From Akkermansiaceae bacterium UBA1518 (GTDB taxonomy: Bacteria > Verrucomicrobiota > Verrucomicrobiia > Verrucomicrobiales > Akkermansiaceae), in the NCBI GenBank assembly GCA_002323895.1, contig DCQM01000179.1:1-14174 (forward strand): a stretch of DNA of 14,174 nt. The letters are read 5' to 3'. Below, piece by piece: positions 1-6,590 of the stretch. Within the stretch, counting starts at the first letter, position 1. Each line of letters opens with the position of its first letter. Made by a program: the position numbers and the translations under genes. Under the pieces are notes generated by a model that saw only the letters and a list, made by a program, of their open reading frames with translations, did not search any database and was not told the origin of the DNA.

Positions 1-689
1 GTGCGGGCAATTCCTTTAAAAACGACGGGCTTGCGCACCTCGAGATTTAGCCCAAATACGATGGGCACAACAGAATCACGCAATTCGAGATCCAGCCCAA
101 TCAAATGACGATCAACAGCCCAATGAAAATCAGAGCTTTTCCCTCCGTTACTCAGAGGATCTCGATCATCTAATCTGAGTTGCCATTCTTCCCATGAGGT
201 CAAACCATCTCGATCTTCGTCAATCACCTGCCTCACCCGGAAAAATCGAGTTGAGTCTGTACTCCTATCAATAAACTGCTCAAGAACTAGAGACCCATTC
301 CCGTTAGAATTAATCACTGTCTCAGGTCTCCAAATAGCTTGTGGCCCCAATTCCCTAGCTGATTCAATTAAATACCTCACTCCTTTGACCACCTGGAAAT
401 CGAGAATCAAAAGAGTGTTATTTGATTCAAACCGATAACTATTCAGCCCAAAATAAGATTTAGGATCGAAAGGGTCAGAACCGATTTCACTTTCAAATCC
501 GTTACTATAACCATCTCCGTCAGTATCAGCATCCGCTGATAAATTATGTGCTTTATAGACTTCAGTCCAAAGATCGCTTAGACCATCATTATTAAAGTCA
601 AGTTGGCCAAAAGCGGCGTGAATCAACGATATGGTAATACACACAAAGCCCAAAGTCTTAGAGCGTAAAAACTTAGTGATCTCGATCAT
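1..689 (-). CDS. Secreted protein with TSP3-like calcium-binding repeats, partial (C-terminus beyond window)
   Basis: Translating the minus strand from the ATG at 687-689 gives 229 codons with no stop before the window edge, so the 3' end is missing. Residues 1-28 look like a signal peptide: basic start, hydrophobic core around residues 13-27, and a plausible cleavage after AAFG. Three Asp/Gly-rich stretches resembling thrombospondin type 3 or EF-hand-like repeats follow: DFNNDGLSDLW (31-41), DADTDGDGYSNGFESEIGSD (53-72) and DEDRDGLTSWEEW (157-169). Such repeats usually bind calcium in exported proteins. The segment around residues 80-155 has no motif I recognise. The gene lies beyond the operon terminator and is probably a separate unit; no Shine-Dalgarno sequence precedes it. 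Function is unknown; a cell-surface or secreted structural or enzymatic protein is likely. Confidence 0.8.
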   Translation of the reverse strand, partial: MIEITKFLRSKTLGFVCITISLIHAAFGQLDFNNDGLSDLWTEVYKAHNLSADADTDGDGYSNGFESEIGSDPFDPKSYFGLNSYRFESNNTLLILDFQVVKGVRYLIESARELGPQAIWRPETVINSNGNGSLVLEQFIDRSTDSTRFFRVRQVIDEDRDGLTSWEEWQLRLDDRDPLSNGGKSSDFHWAVDRHLIGLDLELRDSVVPIVFGLNLEVRKPVVFKGIAR

Positions 690-711
690 TGAAACTGAAG
701 GGTAGATAAAC

Positions 712-739
712 AAAAGCGGTCCCCTTGGGAACCGCTTTT
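712..739 (-). terminator. Rho-independent terminator of the polysaccharide operon
   Basis: On the minus strand the sequence forms a 9-bp stem (AAAAGCGGT with ACCGCTTTT), a one-base bulge, and a further CCC/GGG stem closing a three-base loop. The 3' arm ends in TTTT and runs into GTTTATC, giving a U-rich tail. It starts about 32 bases after the aminotransferase stop codon and precedes the start of the next gene by about 22 bases. It therefore marks the end of the operon. Confidence 0.85.
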
Positions 740-771
740 CACTTTTTAAAGCTTTTTATTTTCTCTGATGC

Positions 772-1869
772 CTAAACTTCTGCAGTAGCAATCACGGCAC
801 ATACAGCAGCCACCTCTTCCTCACTCAAGTATGGATTCATTGGCAAACTCAGGCCACGTGATGCCACATCTTCTGTAACAGGAAATTGGCCCTTCTTACA
901 GCCAAGGCCATCAAAGACAGGCTGCAAATGAAGTGGCACCGCGTAATAACTCACGGAAGGAATTCCAGCCTCCTTCAAAGAAGCCGAAAGCGCATCACGA
1001 TTCGATGACAGAATTGTATATTGAGCAAACACGGAGGTATTCCCTGGCCCCACTTTCGGAAGCGTAATTGATGAATTCTTAATTCCATCTCCATAGGCTT
1101 GGGCCACCTTCTGCCTTCTCAAAATTTCATCATCAAAAATCTCAAGTTTTTCGAGAAGGATCGCAGCTTGTAATGTATCAAGGCGACCATTGATGCCCAA
1201 GATGGGATGATGGTGTCTTTCCGTTTGGCCATGCACCCGAATGTGGCGCATTCTTTCCGCCAACTCATCATCATTGGTGAACAGCCCTCCACCGTCTCCA
1301 TAACAACCCAAAGGCTTAGAAGGAAAAAATGAAGTCGATCCAATCGTCGAAAGTCCACCTGATTTTTCACCATGATGAGTGGCGCCGAAGGATTGCGCGG
1401 CATCTTCAATGACTGGAAGATTTCCGTTTCGAGATGCAATTTCATTGATCCCTGTCATATCTGCAGTCTGCCCAAAAATCCCAACCGGCATAATCGCTTT
1501 AGTCTTTTCAGTAATTGCCGATTCCAATTTTGAAACATCGATATTCCATGTGGTTTCATCGATATCAACAAACACAGGAGTCGCGCCGATCAGCGCAATC
1601 ATTTCGGCTGTCGAAATCCATGTGAACGGCACCGTAATCACCTCATCCCCTGGCCCAATCCCCAATGCCATCATAGCAATCAACAAAGTATCAGTGCCAC
1701 TTGAAGCTCCGATGCAGTGTCTCGTGCCTACATAATTTTTCAGCCGTTCTTCTAACTCATCCAACTCAGGCCCCATCACATAACGTCCATGGCGCAGGAC
1801 ATCTTGAATACGGTGATCAATTTTCGCTTTGATGCGAGCTTGCTGGGATTTTAGATCGATGAATTCCAT
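772..1869 (-). CDS. wbpE: WbpE-type PLP-dependent sugar-nucleotide 3-aminotransferase (DegT/DnrJ/EryC1/StrS family)
   Basis: A 365-residue protein, the normal length for DegT/DnrJ/EryC1/StrS aminotransferases. It reads closely like Pseudomonas WbpE throughout: the start EFIDLKSQQARIKAKID, GPGDEVITVPFTW (72-84), VIEDAAQSFGA (153-163, with the cofactor-contacting Asp), and SFFPSKPLGCYGDGG (180-194), where Lys185 should form the Schiff base with pyridoxal phosphate. WbpE transfers an amino group from glutamate to C3 of UDP-3-keto-GlcNAcA, on the way to UDP-GlcNAc3NAcA-type sugars. The dehydrogenase, oxidoreductase and N-acetyltransferase partners are not in this window. It is the last gene before the terminator, 38 bases after the epimerase. 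No Shine-Dalgarno sequence is visible before the ATG. The family is secure; the exact substrate is inferred. Confidence 0.93.
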   Translation of the reverse strand: MEFIDLKSQQARIKAKIDHRIQDVLRHGRYVMGPELDELEERLKNYVGTRHCIGASSGTDTLLIAMMALGIGPGDEVITVPFTWISTAEMIALIGATPVFVDIDETTWNIDVSKLESAITEKTKAIMPVGIFGQTADMTGINEIASRNGNLPVIEDAAQSFGATHHGEKSGGLSTIGSTSFFPSKPLGCYGDGGGLFTNDDELAERMRHIRVHGQTERHHHPILGINGRLDTLQAAILLEKLEIFDDEILRRQKVAQAYGDGIKNSSITLPKVGPGNTSVFAQYTILSSNRDALSASLKEAGIPSVSYYAVPLHLQPVFDGLGCKKGQFPVTEDVASRGLSLPMNPYLSEEEVAAVCAVIATAEV

Positions 1870-1907
1870 TAAATTTAAAAGTGTATAAGTCCTAAGTTTA
1901 TTTTTGT

Positions 1908-3065
1908 TTATAGTGAGTTTTCAAGAATTGTCCTAATTCGCTTTGCAGCTTTGCCATCACCATAAGGATTCTTGAGCTGGCTTCGCCGCTCATATTCAGC
2001 GTCCTCTTCCAGAAGCAAACGAGCTGTCCTACCAATCTTTTTAGGGTCGGTCCCTATCAATTCGCAAGTCCCAGCTTCGACTCCCTCCGGACGCTCGGTG
2101 GTATCTCTCATTACCAAGACTGGTTTACCGAGACTTGGGGCTTCCTCCTGCACTCCACCAGAATCACTTAAAGCAAAGTAGCAACGATTCATCAGCCAAA
2201 CAAAATCTTCATAGCCAGCAGGTTCTACTAAAGCAATACGCTCGTGGTTTCCGAGCTGCTCCCTCACGGGCTTCCGCACCGCCGGGTTTAAATGAACCGG
2301 GTAGAGAATTCCCACCTCGGGGTGAGCTTCCGCCAACTGCCGGAGTGCCTTGCAAATATTATCGAACCCACCTCCGTGCGACTCACGACGATGGGCCGTC
2401 ACAAGAATCCAACGCTTATCTTTTTGCTCTAGGAAATTCTCCCGAAAAAAGACCGGGATATTGAGCCGCTCCGCCACCGCCACGGTTCGATCTTCTTCAG
2501 CATTCACCTTGTTGCTCATCCACAAAAGCGAATCGATCACAGTATTTCCCGTCACATGACAACTGGCTTCGCAAATCTTCTCCTGTAAGAGATTCGCCTT
2601 ACTCACCTCGGTCGGAAGAAAATGCCAACGACAGAGTGGAGAGACCAGACGCCTATTCATTTCTTCGGGCCATGGCGATTGCATGTCGTAGGTACGAAGC
2701 CCAGCCTCAACATGCCCAACCGGAATATTTTGATAAAAGGCCGCCATGGCCGATGCCAAGACGCTCGTCGTATCACCCTGAACTAACACGGCATCCGGAC
2801 GAGTCTCCTCAAGATACGCTCCTACCGCCTGCAGAACACGCGCGGTCAAACCAGTAAGATCTTGGCCAGGCTTCATCAACTCTAGATCATAGTCAGGTAT
2901 TAGATTAAAAGCCCCAAAAGCTTGGGCTAACATCTCACGATGTTGCCCCGTCGAGAGAAAGATGGGCTCTAACAAATCGGACCGCTGTAACTCCATATAG
3001 ACGGACGACATTTTAATAACCTCTGGTCGCGTGCCAGCAACAACTACTACTTTTTTCTTTTCCAT
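1908..3065 (-). CDS. wecB: UDP-N-acetylglucosamine 2-epimerase (non-hydrolysing, WecB type)
   Basis: A 385-residue cytoplasmic enzyme interconverting UDP-GlcNAc and UDP-ManNAc. Signature blocks appear in order: GTRPEVIK (11-18), TGQHREML (39-46), QGDTT (96-100), GHVEAGLR (117-124), SPWPEEMNRR (130-139), TAHRRES (223-229), YPVHLNP (255-261), SDSGGVQEEAPSLGKPVLVM (300-319), RDTTERPEG (320-328) and NPYGDGKAAKRI (366-377). Asp98, Glu120, Glu134 and His225 fall at the positions of the known E. coli catalytic residues. The GTRPE start and the C-terminal NPYGDG block argue for WecB rather than the more distant UDP-GlcNAc3NAcA epimerase WbpI. Its position between glycosyltransferases and the aminotransferase points to supply of UDP-ManNAc, or of its dehydrogenated form, for the repeat unit. 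It starts 6 bases after the preceding stop codon. Confidence 0.95.
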   Translation of the reverse strand: MEKKKVVVVAGTRPEVIKMSSVYMELQRSDLLEPIFLSTGQHREMLAQAFGAFNLIPDYDLELMKPGQDLTGLTARVLQAVGAYLEETRPDAVLVQGDTTSVLASAMAAFYQNIPVGHVEAGLRTYDMQSPWPEEMNRRLVSPLCRWHFLPTEVSKANLLQEKICEASCHVTGNTVIDSLLWMSNKVNAEEDRTVAVAERLNIPVFFRENFLEQKDKRWILVTAHRRESHGGGFDNICKALRQLAEAHPEVGILYPVHLNPAVRKPVREQLGNHERIALVEPAGYEDFVWLMNRCYFALSDSGGVQEEAPSLGKPVLVMRDTTERPEGVEAGTCELIGTDPKKIGRTARLLLEEDAEYERRSQLKNPYGDGKAAKRIRTILENSL

Positions 3066-3071
3066 TATTCG

Positions 3072-4277
3072 CTATTGTTTGCGCTTGATCAGCTCTTTGA
3101 AAAATCCCTCAACCTTGGAGACAATAAGCTCCCAGCTATATTCATCTTGAACCCTCTCAAATCCCGCCTGCCCCATTTTTTCAGCCTCCTCCGGGTGGTC
3201 AAGAAACCATGAAAGTTTGTCCGCAAGAAGGTCTGCATCTTGCTGAACCATCACTCCATCGATCCCATCACGGATGGTGAGGAAGGGAATCTTGCATGAA
3301 ATCACGGGCTTCTTCAGGGCCCATGCCTCAATGTAAACTCCCCCGATTCCTTCTTGTCGTGAGGGGAGAGCGAAGACATTCGCAGCATCTAAAGCAGCCA
3401 CTTTTATCGAATCAAAAGCATCGATTCGCGGAATATCAACGATTCGCGGATCGTTGATCTTATCAAAAACCTCCTTGGTTCCAGGATAATGGGGCCCAAT
3501 AAAAACGAAGCTTGTCTCAGGGTGCTTTTCCCAAACCTTGGGGGCCGCCTCGATCAGGGTATCGAAACCCTTATATTCCAACTTCTGCCCCAGAAAGAGC
3601 ACCATCTTATCCTTAATCCCATAGTCCCGGCGGAAGGCTCCAGTGTCCCACTCATCTGCAAGCAATGGTCCAACCCCAATTAAAAGAATATTCTCTGATT
3701 TAACCCCGAGCCGGATCATCTCATCTCGCTCGGCAGGAGTAAATACCACCACACCATCCGCAGCTCTCAGGAGACGAAAAAAATTCCGCATCACTACTTG
3801 CCCAAACTTACTTTGCATCCGTGGGCTATAATTCGGACAAATGACGAAAGGCACTCCCCGTTTTTTGGCAACATGATAAGACGCCCAAGAGAAATGCTCC
3901 CGCCCGATGCGGATATTCATCACAACATCAGGCTTAAAATCCATTTGCCTCATCTTGCCCGCGAAGTAGCGGCTGATGAGGGGATAACCAATCTCAGGTA
4001 AAGGCAGGCAGAGGGGTAAGAGAGGAGCCATCCAAGCTCTCGCAAAACCACTCGGCTGATAACGATAAACCTTAATGGGGCCCGCTTCATAGATATCGTC
4101 ACCCCAGGGAGCCTTTAAAGTTGAGTCGATCAAGTAGCGATTCCGATGATCTTTCCACTGCCCGCAACCAGTCACAGTATGCCCTCGTTCTGCCAGCATC
4201 TTACCAATCGTAAACCAATGAAGCTGGGCTCCTCCCATACTGGGATAAAAAGCCGTAGATGTTTGAAATATATTCAT
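3072..4277 (-). CDS. GT4-family glycosyltransferase
   Basis: A 401-residue GT-B fold enzyme. The N-terminal donor-independent domain starts with the typical FYPSMGGAQ loop (10-18). The C-terminal domain contains LFLGQKLEYKGFDTLIEA (227-244) and the retaining-transferase motif PSRQEGIGGVYIEA (305-318), with the E-x7-E pair at Glu309 and Glu317. It would transfer a sugar from a nucleotide donor to the growing lipid-linked repeat unit at the cytoplasmic membrane face. Donor and linkage cannot be read from the sequence. A region around residues 82-100 is hydrophobic and proline-rich and may help membrane association. Its ATG overlaps the stop of the preceding glycosyltransferase in an ATGA junction, which suggests translational coupling. 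Confidence 0.92.
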   Translation of the reverse strand: MNIFQTSTAFYPSMGGAQLHWFTIGKMLAERGHTVTGCGQWKDHRNRYLIDSTLKAPWGDDIYEAGPIKVYRYQPSGFARAWMAPLLPLCLPLPEIGYPLISRYFAGKMRQMDFKPDVVMNIRIGREHFSWASYHVAKKRGVPFVICPNYSPRMQSKFGQVVMRNFFRLLRAADGVVVFTPAERDEMIRLGVKSENILLIGVGPLLADEWDTGAFRRDYGIKDKMVLFLGQKLEYKGFDTLIEAAPKVWEKHPETSFVFIGPHYPGTKEVFDKINDPRIVDIPRIDAFDSIKVAALDAANVFALPSRQEGIGGVYIEAWALKKPVISCKIPFLTIRDGIDGVMVQQDADLLADKLSWFLDHPEEAEKMGQAGFERVQDEYSWELIVSKVEGFFKELIKRKQ

Positions 4278-5524
4278 TTCAATTTGGGTTTTTGGCCTCC
4301 TAAGAGGGCTTTATAAAGATCTAGCATTTGAGATCCCACAGCATCCCATGAATAGTGCTTGAGGGCACGCTCACGCGCTTTTACGCCCATTTCAATTCCC
4401 CGTGCAGGGTCATGTGTCAAGTCCCTCATCGCGTTCGCCAAATGGGACACAAGCTCTTCTAGGTTTTCCCCGGTAACCTTAATCCCACTCTCATCTGTAA
4501 CCATTTCACCAGGACCTCCATTATCGACCACGATAGGCGCGACCTCCCTCATCATCGCCTCCTGAAGAGCCATTCCCGTTGTCTCGCGGAGGCTCGTAAA
4601 AATAAAGGCGTGGCTACGATCCCAAATCGCATTCATTTCATCCAACGTCACCCACCCAAGAAACTCAAACGCCTCATCAAGTCCAAGCTCGGCTATCAAA
4701 TCTCGATAAAATTTCTCCAAAGGCCCACTTCCCGAGACAACGACTCTCACCTCCTTGTATACGTCAGGAAAAGTGGTTTTAAGGTGACCAACTGCTCGTA
4801 TTAAAAGTTCAAGGCCCTTGTGATCCACAAAACGCCCCGACCAATGAAAAACGATAGGGCCTTCCAGATCAGGACAAGGCCGAGCTGCAATAATTGGAGT
4901 CCCTATCTGCAAGCCAGTCACAGCTTTATCTCGAATAGCTTTGGGCATGACCCGCTGATTGGCCCCATTTGCCATCACAAGCAAATCAGCCTTCGAGGCC
5001 GTTAAAAGTCCTACCGGATTTAAACGGAAAAACTTTACGGCCACTGTTCGAATAGCCTCCATCATGCGACTTCTTATGACTGGATTTGCTGCTTTCGGAA
5101 CCGTCTGTAATCCCCCAATCGGACCAATGACCGACTTCACGCCCAGAAAAGGAACAAACGACCCACGGGTAAGGCTCATAAAGCTAACATGGTGAGCGAT
5201 ATCCACTTCAAGCTCGTCTACTAAAGACCGGCATTTCCACCAACAAGCTAACTGCCAGAACATATAGTAAATGTTCATTCCAAGATTACTCTCTTTGAAC
5301 CTCAAGGTCCACCGAGGCAATTCGACATATATAAATTTGGGATTGTCGAGCCCATGCTCATTTAAAAAAGCCTCCACTGCGGGACGTCGTGCTTCTCGGG
5401 TCACCACATGGACCTCGCTACCCTTGGCAAGCTGTAATGCCCAATTCCAACCAACTCCTCCTTCCGAACCTTTGTGAGGTTCACAACCATATGCGGAAAG
5501 TAATATGACAGGGCGGTCTTTCAT
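4274..5524 (-). CDS. GT4-family glycosyltransferase
   Basis: A 416-residue GT-B enzyme. It opens with LLSAYGCEPHKGSEGGVGWN (8-27), a start common in one GT4 subgroup of polysaccharide loci. The acceptor-side loop GPIGG is at 134-138. The nucleotide-sugar domain holds FHWSGRFVDHKGLELLIRA (226-244), VVSGSGPLE (262-270) and SLRETTGMALQEAM (311-324), with the E-x7-E pair at Glu314 and Glu322. It probably adds one residue of the repeat unit; the sugar is unknown. It starts 16 bases after the kinase-like gene. This is the only start in the operon with even a weak purine-rich site (GGATGAG just upstream of the ATG). Its stop overlaps the next gene by four bases. Confidence 0.92.
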   Translation of the reverse strand: MKDRPVILLSAYGCEPHKGSEGGVGWNWALQLAKGSEVHVVTREARRPAVEAFLNEHGLDNPKFIYVELPRWTLRFKESNLGMNIYYMFWQLACWWKCRSLVDELEVDIAHHVSFMSLTRGSFVPFLGVKSVIGPIGGLQTVPKAANPVIRSRMMEAIRTVAVKFFRLNPVGLLTASKADLLVMANGANQRVMPKAIRDKAVTGLQIGTPIIAARPCPDLEGPIVFHWSGRFVDHKGLELLIRAVGHLKTTFPDVYKEVRVVVSGSGPLEKFYRDLIAELGLDEAFEFLGWVTLDEMNAIWDRSHAFIFTSLRETTGMALQEAMMREVAPIVVDNGGPGEMVTDESGIKVTGENLEELVSHLANAMRDLTHDPARGIEMGVKARERALKHYSWDAVGSQMLDLYKALLGGQKPKLK

Positions 5525-5540
5525 AACTCATCCAAAATTT

Positions 5541-6590
5541 TTAGGGTGTATGAACCTCACCGGCTAATTCAGCAAAATTCTCCAACTGCTCACTCATTGA
5601 GTAAAAATAACTTTTAACCAACAAATCAACATTCCCAGCCCAACCCCAATATTTGACGAGCTCCACACACTTAGCTTTTGACTCTAATAAATCGACAACA
5701 CGAATACTCGCCTTACTCGAAGGAAGACGGTCAACCAAATGGGCCGAAAGAAACAGATAATGGACAAGATCCCATCCCGGAACACCCTCTTCTCTTCCAA
5801 ACTCCCAGTCGATAACGGACACATCCCCGTTTTTAGAGGAGAGAACATTCCAGGGAGCAAAATCTCTGTGACTCAGCGATTTTTTGATCTTCAGCCCAGC
5901 AGAACGATAGATCAAACATTCGCGCTCCTTCTCATCCGAAATTTTCGAAACTACTCTCATCCATTCATCCAAACTCGAGAGCTCAACAGCAGGAGAATCA
6001 GGACACCAAGATTTAAGGACGTCACAGACCTTCTCAAAAGAAACACCTCCCGGGGCATCAAAGTAAGGAATCGCAAAAGCTTCCCATTGGTCCTCGCGCC
6101 AAACATTAGTTAGCGAAGGGATGACAGGATTTCTTCCAGCATTCATTTCCAGAAATTTTCGCTCTCGAGATATCTTCTCTACCGCGAGAGCACCCCAACC
6201 TAACTTGATAATAAAATGATGCCCGGTTTCAGTTTCAGCAAGGAGGATGATTCGCCGTTCCTCTTGAGAGGGGTTGCCGAGGAGAAGACAGACCAAGGTG
6301 GCTTCTGTTGTATCAAGCACAGTTTGAATGGCCCCGCCACTTAAGATGGAACCTTTAATTCGCTTCAATAATAACCGGCCAAATGGAAATCTCGAAACCG
6401 CTCCAACAAACAAGCGCGCCGGAAGTCTTTGCGGTCGATATAGCTGTAATCCCTTACTGACTGATGCAGCGTAATCTGGAACTAAGAGAAGGATGTGTCC
6501 ACCTCTCCTGAGAACTCTCCACGCACCATCTTCATTTTCATGAAAGCCCAGAGATGCCAAGATTCCCCTATCTTTTAAGTTCATCTTCAT
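5541..6590 (-). CDS. APH/choline-kinase-fold phosphotransferase
   Basis: A 349-residue protein with the core of the aminoglycoside phosphotransferase/choline kinase fold. HFIIKLG has the likely ATP-binding Lys129, followed by a helix with RERKFLE (142-148). The catalytic loop SHRDFAPWNVL (240-250) carries His241, Asp243 and Asn248. The metal-binding VIDWEFG (259-265) has Asp261. All key residues are present, so it is probably active. About 100 residues precede the kinase core; this extension carries GGHILLLVPDY and YRPQRLPARLFVG and matches nothing I know. Resistance kinases are less likely than a sugar- or small-alcohol-phosphorylating enzyme, because the gene sits inside a glycan operon. 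Its ATG overlaps the upstream stop by one base (TGATG). The substrate is unknown. Confidence 0.82.
   Translation of the reverse strand: MKMNLKDRGILASLGFHENEDGAWRVLRRGGHILLLVPDYAASVSKGLQLYRPQRLPARLFVGAVSRFPFGRLLLKRIKGSILSGGAIQTVLDTTEATLVCLLLGNPSQEERRIILLAETETGHHFIIKLGWGALAVEKISRERKFLEMNAGRNPVIPSLTNVWREDQWEAFAIPYFDAPGGVSFEKVCDVLKSWCPDSPAVELSSLDEWMRVVSKISDEKERECLIYRSAGLKIKKSLSHRDFAPWNVLSSKNGDVSVIDWEFGREEGVPGWDLVHYLFLSAHLVDRLPSSKASIRVVDLLESKAKCVELVKYWGWAGNVDLLVKSYFYSMSEQLENFAELAGEVHTP

Noticed and set aside
1379..1735. 118-codon plus-strand frame over the aminotransferase gene
   Set aside because: It is antisense to a clearly functional gene with intact catalytic motifs and has no family resemblance.
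1908..3065. WbpI (UDP-GlcNAc3NAcA 2-epimerase) as the name of the epimerase
   Set aside because: The sequence blocks (GTRPE start, QEEAPSLGKPVLVM, NPYGDG end) match WecB much better, although the WbpE neighbour made WbpI worth considering.
5541..6590. Antibiotic resistance (aminoglycoside phosphotransferase) reading of the kinase gene
   Set aside because: Only the general fold motifs match. The long unusual N-terminus and the glycan operon context favour a biosynthetic substrate.
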